A stretch of 64,000 nt of DNA from a virus. The DNA lies in IMG/VR virus record IMGVR_UViG_3300018424_000008, positions 1 through 64,000 of that record; one strand, 5' to 3'. Positions 7,232-16,507 of this stretch are shown here, one piece after another; position 1 is the first letter of the stretch; each line of letters begins with the position of its first letter. The translations under genes were made by a program, and so were the position numbers. Under the pieces are notes generated by a model. It was given only the letters and a program-made list of their open reading frames with translations. It had not been told where the DNA came from and ran no database searches.

Positions 7232-8638
7232 TTATTCTTTCATTTCTATTAAGAAGTCTCTGTTCTTCTTTTTGAAAGCAAGTTTTCCGTCTGGTACAAT
7301 AACCCAGCCTACCTTAAGGTTTGATTTAACTTGTGGTTTAGAAGCATAACCATCTGTTAATATAAGTATACCATCATACTTAGATTTGTTTAAATTAGCA
7401 TGCTTAATAACGCAAGTAAAACATGTGCCACCGCATCTGGTACGCTTAATATCAATACGCTTACCTTTTTTGTATTCTTGTTCAGAGTCGACATCTACTT
7501 CAGTATCAAAGTTGTACATAGTAAATGTTACTCTTTTAGCAAGATTTTGAAGTTCGCCTGAAAGTAATTCTAAGTCACTATCTGAAACGGAACCAGACTG
7601 GTCTACGTATACAGCAATATTAGATTTGTAATCACGAAAAGCTCCTGGGTGTATTCCAGGATACTTGCGATGTATGCGTCTAATAGATGATGCTCTATCA
7701 GCACGTCTAGACATTCCACAAAATTGCTTAAGCACTGATTGCCAAGGGATTTCACGTGAAACCAAGCTACGTAAAGTAGAGCGCATCGATGCACTAATGT
7801 TACCCCACTTATTTGTTCTATCACATTCCTTAATAGACTTTTCAAGTGCGACCTTAATCTTACCTTCCATTTTTTGACGTTCTTCATCAGACATACTATC
7901 CCAACCTTCATGGCTATCCATAGAACCTTCGCCACCTTCTCCGGGAACAACTGTAACTGGATTACCATCTTGGTCAACGAGGTTGCCATCTTCGTCTATT
8001 TTGACAGTGCCATCTGCTAAAGCATCTTGCAAAGATTTTCCTTGCATTTTTTGCGCAGATTCTATAGCCTCTTTGACTTCAGGGTCTTCCATAAGTCTAG
8101 AGAAATACCATTCAGCATTTTTGTTTTTAGGAAAAGAAGCAATTTTGTTAGATATCATTTCATATCTATCAGCAGCTTGTTGACCCATTTGTTCAACTTG
8201 CTCTGCAGTAAGAGGTTTAAATTTTTTACTAGGTATTAAACCACCTTCCGGTAATTCATCTTCTGGTATCATACTATTAATAGCTAAATCAGTAGCATAA
8301 TTCCAAACTATATGTGGGTCAAATCTACGTGTTGTAGTGTGACTGAAGATTAAGTGCATTGCTTCATGCTTAAGCAAGCCAAAAACTTCTTTTTTGCTTA
8401 AACCAGCGAGAAACTTTCTATTCCACATCATGTGTATTTCACTGTCTTTGACATACACACCCGCAGTAGGAATTTTAGTAGTTTCAGACTTGTTAATTTG
8501 TCTGATAATGTGCGCATAAAAAGGCTCATTCCACATGAGAGAAATTAAATAATAGTCTAGATTGAAGTTATCCATTTGTTCTTGAGTAACTTCTTTAGAA
8601 ATAAGAGATTTGTTTGTTTCAACAGTGTTTGCAGACAT
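7232..8638 (-). CDS. VWA-containing metallopeptidase-like protein (MoxR partner)
   Basis: 468 aa. The N-terminal half is a zincin-like domain: LLKHEAMHLIFSHT, with HEAMH near residue 92, followed by WNYATDLAIN, a typical third-ligand region. The middle is acidic and glycine-rich (about 210-250). The C-terminal half is VWA, with MIDAS D-Q-S-G-S-V-S near 346 and ILTDGYA. This matches DUF2201-type proteins that are encoded next to MoxR AAA+ ATPases. The gene has its own sigma70-like promoter and lies downstream of the MoxR gene. The pair probably remodels a protein complex; the target is unknown. Confidence 0.9.
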   Translation of the reverse strand: MSANTVETNKSLISKEVTQEQMDNFNLDYYLISLMWNEPFYAHIIRQINKSETTKIPTAGVYVKDSEIHMMWNRKFLAGLSKKEVFGLLKHEAMHLIFSHTTTRRFDPHIVWNYATDLAINSMIPEDELPEGGLIPSKKFKPLTAEQVEQMGQQAADRYEMISNKIASFPKNKNAEWYFSRLMEDPEVKEAIESAQKMQGKSLQDALADGTVKIDEDGNLVDQDGNPVTVVPGEGGEGSMDSHEGWDSMSDEERQKMEGKIKVALEKSIKECDRTNKWGNISASMRSTLRSLVSREIPWQSVLKQFCGMSRRADRASSIRRIHRKYPGIHPGAFRDYKSNIAVYVDQSGSVSDSDLELLSGELQNLAKRVTFTMYNFDTEVDVDSEQEYKKGKRIDIKRTRCGGTCFTCVIKHANLNKSKYDGILILTDGYASKPQVKSNLKVGWVIVPDGKLAFKKKNRDFLIEMKE

Positions 8639-8671
8639 ATAAACTCCATAATTGTTAGTTGTTGTATTAGT

Positions 8672-8700
8672 AATATAACTAAGTAATATAAAAATTGCAA
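8672..8700 (-). promoter_or_regulatory. sigma70-like promoter for the VWA gene
   Basis: On the minus strand: -35 TTGCAA, exactly 17 bp, -10 TATATT. The ATG lies about 34 bp downstream. Four other sites in the window share the same elements and spacing. Confidence 0.75.
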
Positions 8701-8713
8701 AAAACGCCGGAAA

Positions 8714-8893
8714 TTATTCTATAATTTCTATTTCTCTTCGAAAAAAATGTCTAATTTCCCCATTAAACAAAACGTTGTACACGCTATATTCATCATTAGT
8801 ATTATCAGTTAAGCCTCTAAGGAGACTTATTACTAATGCAAACTGTGACTCATCACACTTATATTGTTTAATTTTAACTAATTTACCTACCAT
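8714..8893 (-). CDS. small SH3-like protein
   Basis: 59 aa from ATG 8893 (MVGKLVKIKQYKC), preceded by TTGGA. It begins with the G-K/D-L-V-K-I pattern and has strand-like segments (FALVISLLRGL, YNVLF, HFFRREIEIIE), consistent with a small barrel. It lies between the MoxR and VWA genes, upstream of the VWA promoter. Function unknown. Confidence 0.65.
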   Translation of the reverse strand: MVGKLVKIKQYKCDESQFALVISLLRGLTDNTNDEYSVYNVLFNGEIRHFFRREIEIIE

Positions 8894-8905
8894 AATATAT
8901 TCCAA

Positions 8906-8935
8906 GCAGGAGAGGCCAAAGAAAGACCTCTCTGC
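8906..8935 (-). terminator. stem-loop between MoxR and the next small gene
   Basis: GCAGGAGAGG pairs with CCTCTCTGC (one bulge) around an A-rich loop, just after the MoxR stop at 8950. There is no strong T-tract on the minus strand, so it may be a weak terminator or an mRNA-stabilising hairpin. Confidence 0.5.
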
Positions 8936-8949
8936 ACATGATACTAATA

Positions 8950-10047
8950 TTATTTCAAGTTTCTAGAAGTTTGTACAATCTTAGTTACTTTTGCACCAAT
9001 AAGCTTGTGAATAGCACTAATATTTTTTAGATTACCAGAAGATGAAATATTACCCCAAAGTGTAACAGTAAGCTCGTCTGAAATAACTTCAGAGAAGGCT
9101 GCTACATTAGCTGCTTCAGATGCATCCCAGTCGTTATCCATGCAATGTTCCTTAAGTTTGTCACATATACCAATAATAATGCCAGTTGAAACACCTTCTA
9201 GTTTAGTTAAATCATACCCAGCTAGAATGTCTTCAGCAGTAATATTTGCTTCAGCATTTTTGACAAAAGTGTTAAATGCAATACCAGCTTCTACACCTAC
9301 CATACCAATTAATAAAGTGTATACATAATCAGGCATTTCCTTACCAGCATAGCTGCTAGGATTGACACCCATATGCTTAAGACAGGTATCAACTCTGTGC
9401 CAAGAAGCAGGGTTTGGACAAACAGTTCCAGGTTCAACAGTTGATGGATCGACTCTAAGATGAACAGGGTTTTGTTGAATAAATTCTACTAACAATTTAT
9501 CTATAGAATTATTCTTAGCCCAAGAAACCCAATCTTGTGTACTAGGTTCAAGATTAACTGCCCAAAAACGACGAAGAAGTGCAGGGTCCATTTCGTTGAC
9601 ATCATACTCTGAACCAACATTTACCGCAGCAAATATTCTTGTATTTGGATGCAATTTATATGGAGCACCGTTTTTGTCGTTACCAAGAGCTCTATCTAAA
9701 ACTAATTGGAAGAATGATTGTTGAACGCCAGGAAGAGAACGATTAAGCTCATCTAGCATTACAACACATGGCTCAGAACAAGCACGAATAAACCAAGAAG
9801 GCATGCAGAAAGTCATGACACCGGTTTCCTTCATACTTTCAATATCTGGATAACCACCTACATCACCTTCAGACATAGTAGAACCAAAGACAGGGATAAA
9901 TGGTAAATCTAAATCCTCAGCAACTTGTTTAGCTAAAAAAGATTTACCGATACCAGTAGGACCTTGCATTAAGACAGCAATTTCTGGTGGCAACTTAGAT
10001 GCAACAGCAAGAAATGAAGAGATTGTTGTAGTTGTTTTTGTAGACAT
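8950..10047 (-). CDS. MoxR-type AAA+ ATPase
   Basis: 365 aa. Walker A QGPTGIGKS lies near residue 30, PVFGSTMSEGDVGGYPD near 52, Walker B CVVMLDELNRS near 95, and sensor 1 IFAAVNVGSEYDV near 130, followed by MDPALLRRF, the arginine finger region. The C-terminal part (about 190-365) is less conserved. MoxR ATPases act as chaperones together with VWA proteins, and the VWA/zincin gene lies downstream. The gene has a sigma70-like promoter about 50 bp upstream, so the system is probably made by host RNA polymerase early in infection (inference). Confidence 0.93.
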   Translation of the reverse strand: MSTKTTTTISSFLAVASKLPPEIAVLMQGPTGIGKSFLAKQVAEDLDLPFIPVFGSTMSEGDVGGYPDIESMKETGVMTFCMPSWFIRACSEPCVVMLDELNRSLPGVQQSFFQLVLDRALGNDKNGAPYKLHPNTRIFAAVNVGSEYDVNEMDPALLRRFWAVNLEPSTQDWVSWAKNNSIDKLLVEFIQQNPVHLRVDPSTVEPGTVCPNPASWHRVDTCLKHMGVNPSSYAGKEMPDYVYTLLIGMVGVEAGIAFNTFVKNAEANITAEDILAGYDLTKLEGVSTGIIIGICDKLKEHCMDNDWDASEAANVAAFSEVISDELTVTLWGNISSSGNLKNISAIHKLIGAKVTKIVQTSRNLK

Positions 10048-10094
10048 AAAGACTCCGAAAAAATAAGTTAGTTGATTGGTTAAGTTGTATATAT

Positions 10095-10123
10095 AATATA
10101 ATTGATTTTAGAAATATTTGCAG
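10095..10123 (-). promoter_or_regulatory. sigma70-like promoter for the MoxR gene
   Basis: Minus strand: -35 CTGCAA, 17 bp, -10 TATATT followed by ATATATAC. Same architecture as the sites at 8672, 10615, 48100 and 48744. Confidence 0.72.
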
Positions 10124-10150
10124 ATTTTGCTTGAAAAAAAATAATTTTTT

Positions 10151-10594
10151 TTATATTTTTCTTAGCATTGAAACTTTTATCCAAACATTATGAACGCCAC
10201 CAATGATGTTTGCAAACTCGGTCTTTTCATCAGAATGCATTCGGCCCCACATGTTATCAACGCTTTCACAAAGACCCCAGTTAATAGGATTACGTTTTGA
10301 TTTAGCTATTACTATAAACACAGTGTTTTCAATTTCTTCCAGTGGTGTGCCACCAAATTGCCATTCTGCGTTTTTTCCAGTTACTTTTATTTTTACTAAA
10401 TCATTTTCCTTAATATCCCAATCGAATTCTGGTTTGCGTTTTTGACGGCGATCTTGTTTCCATTCAACACTGTGCTGAGCTTTTTGTTCTCTCATACTAG
10501 TATTAACACGCTTCTTTTTATAAGCAGCAAATTCCTCTGGGTTGTTTTGCATAATCTGTTGTTTGATTGAATTGTATAATTTTTTTCTAGACAT
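10151..10594 (-). CDS. hypothetical protein with basic N-terminus and SH3-like domain
   Basis: 147 aa, with AGGAGGT before ATG 10594. The first 55 residues are highly basic and helical (YKKKRVNTSMREQKAQ, KQDRRQKRKPEF). From about residue 57 it has the E-N-D-L-V-K-I-K-V pattern and beta-rich sequence ending WIKVSMLRKI, like the stand-alone GDLV proteins. The basic tail suggests nucleic-acid binding (inference). It has its own promoter 20 bp upstream. Confidence 0.8.
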   Translation of the reverse strand: MSRKKLYNSIKQQIMQNNPEEFAAYKKKRVNTSMREQKAQHSVEWKQDRRQKRKPEFDWDIKENDLVKIKVTGKNAEWQFGGTPLEEIENTVFIVIAKSKRNPINWGLCESVDNMWGRMHSDEKTEFANIIGGVHNVWIKVSMLRKI

Positions 10595-10614
10595 GTTGAC
10601 CTCCTGATATATGT

Positions 10615-10643
10615 AATATAACTAGCTCAGAATGTTTTTGCAA
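10615..10643 (-). promoter_or_regulatory. sigma70-like promoter
   Basis: Minus strand: -35 TTGCAA, 17 bp, -10 TATATT, then the AGGAGGT ribosome-binding site almost at once, implying a leader of only about a dozen bases. Confidence 0.72.
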
Positions 10644-10659
10644 TATTTGCAGAAAATAA

Positions 10660-11124
10660 TTATAAAAAATCAAAATATTTTTTGTTTTTACTTTTGTTAA
10701 CGTTTTTTATGTATTTGTCAGCTAATTTTTTTATTTCATTTGACTTATTAGGTTTTTTTGTTTTTTTTGGCTTTGTATCAACTGGATTTGATACTGCACC
10801 ATCAACATATGTACCTAAAGTAAATGATTCAAAATGTGAAGCCAAAAGATGTTCTATATCTGATATATTATGATTAGTGATATCAAATCTGTAACTCGAC
10901 ACTAATACAAATCCTTTGTCTGTCCACTTTTCTAATTTTGCCCAGTATACAGACACATGTGTAGATCCATCAGCCTCCCATTCAGGCACTGTATCAATAG
11001 TAATTTGAAAACGGCCAGTAATTGCATCTCCTCCTGATCTTAAATAAACTGAGTATGCATACATACTTAAGTAATTTTCTTCTCCACTAAAAGAATATAA
11101 ATTCTTATGTTTATAATTATTCAT
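10660..11124 (-). CDS. hypothetical protein with lysine-rich tail
   Basis: 154 aa, AGGAGC before ATG 11124. Residues 20-105 look beta-rich (RFQITIDTVPEW, VSVYWAKLEKW, FVLVSSYRFDIT). After about 115 the sequence is strongly basic and low in complexity (KPKKTKKPNKS, KNVNKSKNKKYFDFL). No family recognised. Confidence 0.75.
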   Translation of the reverse strand: MNNYKHKNLYSFSGEENYLSMYAYSVYLRSGGDAITGRFQITIDTVPEWEADGSTHVSVYWAKLEKWTDKGFVLVSSYRFDITNHNISDIEHLLASHFESFTLGTYVDGAVSNPVDTKPKKTKKPNKSNEIKKLADKYIKNVNKSKNKKYFDFL

Positions 11125-11212
11125 AATAGCTCCTATAAGTAAGTTAATAATTATTAATTCAATTTAAGTCAGTAATTAATTGAATTAATTAAATTATAAA
11201 GGCAAATTTAAA

Positions 11213-11494
11213 ATGTATAAATTTAATTTAAAAAAATATATTAGATATATTATCTCAGAAGAAATTGGTCGTAATTATCATACAATAGAAACTGATCCAT
11301 ATAATTGGCAAGATCATCCGGATATTAACTCAGTTATATTTGCAAATGGTGATAAATACACATGCAAAATAGAATGTAAATCTAATCCTAGCTTAAGCAC
11401 AGATTCATATTCATTTCCTACAGAGCAAGAAGCTCAGCACTGGATGAGAAAACAAGCAGAAGAAATTATTAACATATTACGAAACAAAAAATAA
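11213..11494 (+). CDS. small protein with class B targeting-like N-terminus
   Basis: 93 aa on the plus strand. It starts MYKFNLKKYIRYIISE followed by EIGRNY, a class B helix ending at I-S-E. The mature part (about 77 aa) is compact: SVIFANGDKYTCKIEC, then FPTEQEAQHWMRKQAEEIINIL. It stands alone and is closed by a terminator on its stop codon. Its separate position and strand show that the targeting module moves independently of the clusters. Confidence 0.8.
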   Translation: MYKFNLKKYIRYIISEEIGRNYHTIETDPYNWQDHPDINSVIFANGDKYTCKIECKSNPSLSTDSYSFPTEQEAQHWMRKQAEEIINILRNKK

Positions 11495-11513
11495 GAGGAC
11501 ATACGCCCTCTTA
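11492..11513 (+). terminator. rho-independent terminator
   Basis: TAAGAGG / CCTCTTA stem starting at the TAA stop codon, 8-base loop, then TAATTTTAAT. Confidence 0.75.
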
Positions 11514-11538
11514 TAATTTTAATACTAACAGCTATTTC

Positions 11539-11982
11539 TTAATCAATATCAATGTTGAAAGATTTTGTTTTATTTTCAACGTTAAATGGCACATTTACTA
11601 GCAAAAGACCAGCTTCGTATTTTGCTGATATCATTTCTAAATTAACAGTTTCTGGCAAGGTCCATGATCTGCTAAAGTTATTATATGAAAACTCTCTATG
11701 GATATACCCGCTGTCTTTATTCGAATCAGTGGAATTTTCAACGCGTACAGTAAGAACATTGTTTTCAACATTTAAGCTAAAATCATCTCGAGAAAATCCA
11801 GGCGCTGATAACTCTAATGTGTATCTGTCATCCAACTTTTTGACGTTGGCTAAAATTCCAGATGATTTTTGTTTGCTACTTTTGTAATTAGTTGGAAAAA
11901 AAAGATCCATTGCATCGAAAACACTTGACATGTCACGTGAAAAAGGATCAAAAGAATTCATTAAAGGATATAGTTTTGACAT
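11539..11982 (-). CDS. Hsp20-family small heat shock protein
   Basis: 147 aa from ATG 11982 (TTGGAG upstream; the longer frame would need a TTG). The N-terminus MSKLYPLMNSFDPFSRD is followed by an alpha-crystallin domain at about 43-140: YTLELSAPGFSRDDFSLNVENN, LTVRVE, REFSYNNFSRSWTLPETVN and the G-L-L-L-V-N-V-P motif (A-x-x-x-G-x-L type). Small Hsps hold unfolding proteins in soluble complexes, and phage copies are known in T4-like and cyanophage genomes. It lies next to the tail-fibre gene, so a role in folding structural proteins is possible. Confidence 0.93.
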   Translation of the reverse strand: MSKLYPLMNSFDPFSRDMSSVFDAMDLFFPTNYKSSKQKSSGILANVKKLDDRYTLELSAPGFSRDDFSLNVENNVLTVRVENSTDSNKDSGYIHREFSYNNFSRSWTLPETVNLEMISAKYEAGLLLVNVPFNVENKTKSFNIDID

Positions 11983-12100
11983 ATATTTATTCTCCAAAGT
12001 ATAATTAATAATAAAATATAGATAAAAATGTAGACGTCATTTGCATGACTAGATTATTATAATCACCAAATTATGTTTTTATAAAAAAAAAGGACAAATT

Positions 12101-15100
12101 ATGGCAAAAATAAAAAATATGGGAACTGCTACAATGCGTTTTAACGAGGGTATTGTTGTAAGCGGTTCTATAGATACAAGTTACGCATCACAAGATGGTG
12201 TTGCCATAGTTTGCACAGGATCTGTTGAGATATCGGGCAATGGCACAAATGATGAAGTCTTGAGAGTTATCACCAACAGTCAGCAAAAAGACATTGTTTT
12301 TGTTACACAAGGAACAACTAGCACCCCTGCAGAAGCAGCATTTCTAAATGGAAATAGTAGCGGTGGTTTAAGACTCCAAGACCCATATTCAGCACCAGGA
12401 GATGGATCAACTTTCATACTTAACGACGGAACAAGCTTTACATATTTTATCAAGGACGATATATCATCCCAAGGTCCTAATCTTGCAAATAAAGTTTTTA
12501 TCAAAAGAGATGCATCAAGTTTCTCAACAATGAGAGATAGAATTATAGGTGCCATCAACGCATCGGGAGTTACCATATATGATGGGACTAATGGAGGGTC
12601 TGCTGAAGTACGTTATTACAACAATAGTATTGCCAATAGAGCAGATATAACTGCGATAGAAAACGGTTCTTTTAATGGGGGTATCAACCTTACAGCGACA
12701 ACAGCAGGATCATCTGGAAACAGCTTTTATTTCAAAGCAAATTTTTCCACACTAACAAATGACAGCCCGCTAAATCAAGATCAAACATTTAGTGGAGGAA
12801 CTGATGCTGTGACAGGTACAGCACAGTCGGTCAAAGGAACCCTTTATTTGGATTCTAGCGAAGATTTAAATTTAAGTGGGTCAAACAACACAGTTCTGGT
12901 AGGGGGTGAAAACGGGTATGTTCTGGTACCAAGTAATAGTGTAGGTATTGGTACCACTTCTCCTGAAACAGACTTACACGTGTCAGGTGCACTTTATACC
13001 ACCATAACTGTTGGTGATGGTCTTAATAAAAGCACGTATTTTAGTTCAATCAGCACAAAAGCATTCTATGGAGATGAATCTGTCACTGGTTCATTCGGAT
13101 CAGTAAGTACACAAGGTGGTGCTGGTTATGTACAACTAGGATCTCTTTCAGATCATGATGTAAAATTTGTTGTTAACAACAGTGCAAAAATGATAGTATC
13201 AGCTTCCGGAGATATAGGAATTGGTACTTCTACACCTGATTCTAGGCTTCACGTAAATGATACCTCTGGAACAACACAAATTATAATTGGCGATAATGCT
13301 ACTCAAAACGAATTATCGGAAATAATTTTAAAATCAAGTAATCAAAGCAATAATGTACAATCCTTTATAGCAAGCAGTGATACTTCCGGTGGCGGCAGCG
13401 TTGGAAGTGTTGGCACTATAGGCTCTCATGATTTTCAAATCAAAACAAACTCAGCTATTAGGGCTGTAGTTGATGCAGGTGGAAACACAAGGGTTGAAAA
13501 TGATGCTTATGTTTTAGGTGACTTATATGTGACAGGTACATTTAGGCCAAATAAATTAGGGATTAATACAACCAAAAACATGTTTGATGGCCAAATGATT
13601 ATTGAAAGAGTAGGAAGTGTACCAACTTTCAGTTATATAAGATCATCTTCTGCAGTAGCTTCATCTGACTTACCTGATGACAACAATACAATTTTTGGAT
13701 CATTAGTTTGGAATAGCTCTGATGATAGTTATGCCGGCACAGTGGCAGTAGCATCTATACAAGCAAAGGCAGATCGCGATACATGGAATTATGCATCTGA
13801 TAAACCAACATCAATAGTTTTTAACACCGGGCAAGAAGATAGCTCCCTTGTTTCAGAAAGAATGAGAATAACATCGAGAGGGCGTTTAGGGATTGGCAAC
13901 CCTGGTCCCGCATTTACTTTACACGTAGAACGAACAGGATCAGCTAGCACTTTTCCAGAGTTAGGCATCGTAAGACGAGGAAAAAATATCGACGCTGATA
14001 AAACATTAGGGATGATAAATTTTTCAATAAGGGGCGGCACAGATGACGAACTGCCTTATTTTACGCCGGCACAAATATTGGCTAGAAACATACAAATTGT
14101 ACACATATCAGATGATGAAAATGAAGCATTTGTCAATCATGGTGTTGGTTCTGAATTAGTGTTTAGAACAACAGTTTCTGGTAGTACCACTGCAGCAAAT
14201 GCAGCTATTCTTACTAGTGACAAAGAATGGGAATGTGATACACTTCGTGGTCTAAGTACGGAAGTATCAAATCAAAGAATAAAATTTGACTTTGATAATA
14301 TTGATGTGCCTATTGGACCAAACATTGATGTTCGAAAAAGAATTGACTTTTTTGGAGAAGGCGATACAAGTGGTGTTGTAAGATATGCAACATTTATGGC
14401 TAATTTTAACACATTTACAGAAGATCTTGTGGATGGTGATATAGTATATCCCAGACAACCTAATAGAGCATATTTTAATCCGGATAGTAATGCAGATTTT
14501 CAATTTAGGTTTGACAGTGCGAATGGTGGTGCACTATTGACTATGACATCATCTGCTACTACTACTGGTAATGATGGACAAATTAACATGGGGTCAAGTA
14601 CTAATGCTGGCAATGGTTACGTTAACATATGGAAACCAGTAGCTTCAAGTTTAAGTGCTGATTTAGCATTTAACAATGTTTCTGACACATCAGCTGATAG
14701 AGACATGTTCATATCTTTTTACAACCAAACTATTGAAAATGCACGTATTATAACTAAAAGAAATAGTGGTGATAGTTTTGATGCAGATTTCACTATTCGA
14801 ACGAGGACATTTAACGGAGCAACGGCAACATCAAATTTTGCGGATAGGTTTATGATAACTAAATCTGGATCTATTTTATTGCATGAAAATGATCTTTCAA
14901 ACACTGATGCCTCATCTATAGATACTTCGCTTTTCGTTTCTGGTACAATAGGGTTATCAGGAAACGCTGCTAAAAACTCTGTTTTTGGTGGAGACGTCAT
15001 TGTAAGTGGTAGTTTAGATATTAAACAACAAGCAAGTTTTGAAGATTATATGATTATTTCCGTAACTGCAGACAATACAGATATTCAAGTTGGTGCAGCT

Positions 15101-15409
15101 CAAGCTGTTTTTAGAGCACCTTTTGCAATGGAATTATACCAGCCGCCGAGAGCTAGTTTGACGACTGCAGCTACAACATTAACAACAGTTGATATACATG
15201 TTGATGGTACCACTATTATGGATGAAACAGCTTCAGGATCACGTTTACGTATTGACGGTAACGAATCAACATCTACAACAGCTTCAACTGCTTGTGTACT
15301 TACAAATACATCTATAAATGATGATGCGCAAATTAGAATTGATGTCGACACAGCCGGCACCGGTGGCAGAGGTTTAAAAGTTACACTTTATTATCGGAGA
15401 GCATTGTGA
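12101..15409 (+). CDS. phage tail fibre / receptor-binding structural protein
   Basis: 1102 aa, AAAGGA before ATG. It is Ser/Thr/Gly/Asn-rich and beta-repetitive, typical of fibres. Fibre-type repeat motifs V-G-I-G-T-T-S-P-x-x-x-L-H-V occur near residues 281, 371 (IGIGTSTPDSRLHV) and 597 (LGIGNPGPAFTLHV). The last ~115 residues (AVFRAPFAMELYQPPRASL, TVDIHVDGTTI, DAQIRIDVDTAGTGGRGLKV) resemble a small C-terminal domain found on many marine phage structural proteins. There is no S74 autocleavage chaperone. It is followed by a PA14-like gene in an overlapping start. The host receptor cannot be deduced. Confidence 0.88.
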   Translation: MAKIKNMGTATMRFNEGIVVSGSIDTSYASQDGVAIVCTGSVEISGNGTNDEVLRVITNSQQKDIVFVTQGTTSTPAEAAFLNGNSSGGLRLQDPYSAPGDGSTFILNDGTSFTYFIKDDISSQGPNLANKVFIKRDASSFSTMRDRIIGAINASGVTIYDGTNGGSAEVRYYNNSIANRADITAIENGSFNGGINLTATTAGSSGNSFYFKANFSTLTNDSPLNQDQTFSGGTDAVTGTAQSVKGTLYLDSSEDLNLSGSNNTVLVGGENGYVLVPSNSVGIGTTSPETDLHVSGALYTTITVGDGLNKSTYFSSISTKAFYGDESVTGSFGSVSTQGGAGYVQLGSLSDHDVKFVVNNSAKMIVSASGDIGIGTSTPDSRLHVNDTSGTTQIIIGDNATQNELSEIILKSSNQSNNVQSFIASSDTSGGGSVGSVGTIGSHDFQIKTNSAIRAVVDAGGNTRVENDAYVLGDLYVTGTFRPNKLGINTTKNMFDGQMIIERVGSVPTFSYIRSSSAVASSDLPDDNNTIFGSLVWNSSDDSYAGTVAVASIQAKADRDTWNYASDKPTSIVFNTGQEDSSLVSERMRITSRGRLGIGNPGPAFTLHVERTGSASTFPELGIVRRGKNIDADKTLGMINFSIRGGTDDELPYFTPAQILARNIQIVHISDDENEAFVNHGVGSELVFRTTVSGSTTAANAAILTSDKEWECDTLRGLSTEVSNQRIKFDFDNIDVPIGPNIDVRKRIDFFGEGDTSGVVRYATFMANFNTFTEDLVDGDIVYPRQPNRAYFNPDSNADFQFRFDSANGGALLTMTSSATTTGNDGQINMGSSTNAGNGYVNIWKPVASSLSADLAFNNVSDTSADRDMFISFYNQTIENARIITKRNSGDSFDADFTIRTRTFNGATATSNFADRFMITKSGSILLHENDLSNTDASSIDTSLFVSGTIGLSGNAAKNSVFGGDVIVSGSLDIKQQASFEDYMIISVTADNTDIQVGAAQAVFRAPFAMELYQPPRASLTTAATTLTTVDIHVDGTTIMDETASGSRLRIDGNESTSTTASTACVLTNTSINDDAQIRIDVDTAGTGGRGLKVTLYYRRAL

Positions 15410-15969
15410 TAATTAATGATATACAAAACCCAGGGCAATTAAAAGTTTACACTTCGGGCTTATACAGGCAAGGCTGGGACGATGCTTATTATGCAGACCC
15501 TGCTGCAGTTGCAACTTCCGGTGGGGACCCTGTTTTCGAAACAACAAACACAAATATTTTCCAACTTTCAATAGGGACGACGGATGCCTTAATATGGCGT
15601 GGCTATTTTTTACCTGATGCATCATCGTCTACATGGCAATTCCGTACTGTTTCAGATGATGCTTCATTTCTCTGGATTAATAGACAAGATACAAACGAAC
15701 CTCGAAATGCTGCGCAGCAAACAAATGCAAATATGGTTAATGCTGATGCAACTGTCAACAATGGTGGTCTTCACTCTGTGGTAACCGCGTCAAGTGGTAA
15801 CATCACATTGAACGCCGGCGTGTACTACCCTATCTGTATTTTTGCTGCAAATAACACAGGTCCAGGAACAATAACTGTACAGTTTAGACGTGATAGTGGC
15901 ACATGGCAATCGGATGGTGCCGGGTTTTATTTTTATGATGCGGGTGCTGATGATGGATACCATTTATAA
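15406..15969 (+). CDS. PA14-like structural/adhesion protein
   Basis: 187 aa starting at GTG 15406, which overlaps the TGA of the fibre gene (GTGA). It has PA14/GLEYA-type features: IWRGYFLPDASSSTWQFRT, then S-D-D-A-S-F-L-W-I, then VYYPICIFAANNTGPGTITVQFRR. Such domains bind carbohydrates on toxins and adhesins. Being coupled to the fibre gene, it is probably a fibre tip or an attached protein that recognises the host surface (inference). Confidence 0.8.
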   Translation: MIINDIQNPGQLKVYTSGLYRQGWDDAYYADPAAVATSGGDPVFETTNTNIFQLSIGTTDALIWRGYFLPDASSSTWQFRTVSDDASFLWINRQDTNEPRNAAQQTNANMVNADATVNNGGLHSVVTASSGNITLNAGVYYPICIFAANNTGPGTITVQFRRDSGTWQSDGAGFYFYDAGADDGYHL

Positions 15970-16497
15970 ATTACTAGCGTATTCACTTAAAATTTGTTTG
16001 TTGTATCCTCTTACGTAATCTATGACTGTTTTATTTTCATCGAATACATAAAAAGTTGGCCATGCATCTAAGTATAATTTGTTTTCTACTTCTGTAGGGT
16101 TTGACGTCAAAATTTCTCTACTACTTGCCCAAACTGGTGTATCAACTCCTAATGAGTTTTTCCACCCATCAATATCATTTGCATCTGGCGGATTACCTAC
16201 GCCATCTTCAATAAGTAGTGTTAAAAAAGTAACATCAGGATATTGATCGTGCAAATCTGACAAGTCCTGTGCAGCAGTTTGGCACGGTGCACACCACATT
16301 GCACTAAGGTCCATGACTACTGGTCCATCTATGTCATGAAACCACACCGGCTGATCATATTCGTTTGTAGCCATAAAGTCGCAAATTTGCTTCCCTTTCA
16401 ATGTTGCGCATTCTTCTGTGTAAACATACTGAATTTCTTTTTCAACGCTTTCTGGTGCCATATCTGCGCATGCAAAAAACATAAACATATTTAACAT
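15964..16497 (-). CDS. TlpA/ResA-like thioredoxin-fold lipoprotein
   Basis: 177 aa, AAGGAG before ATG 16497. The start MLNMFMFFAC is a very short uncharged hydrophobic stretch ending in A-C, which reads as a minimal lipoprotein signal. The thioredoxin fold runs from about residue 55: GPVVMDLSAMWCAPCQTAA (CxxC near 70), DVTFLTLLIEDG, and the cis-Pro region A-W-P-T-F-Y-V-F. TlpA-like proteins reduce or exchange disulfides outside the cytoplasm. It ends 6 bp into the convergent PA14 gene and follows the metzincin in a three-gene operon. Confidence 0.87.
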   Translation of the reverse strand: MLNMFMFFACADMAPESVEKEIQYVYTEECATLKGKQICDFMATNEYDQPVWFHDIDGPVVMDLSAMWCAPCQTAAQDLSDLHDQYPDVTFLTLLIEDGVGNPPDANDIDGWKNSLGVDTPVWASSREILTSNPTEVENKLYLDAWPTFYVFDENKTVIDYVRGYNKQILSEYASNL

Positions 16498-16507
16498 AAA
16501 CTTCTCC

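Noticed and set aside
12101-15409. Self-cleaving S74 fibre chaperone domain
   Set aside because: No G-x-x-S-D-x-x-x-K motif was found at the C-terminus.
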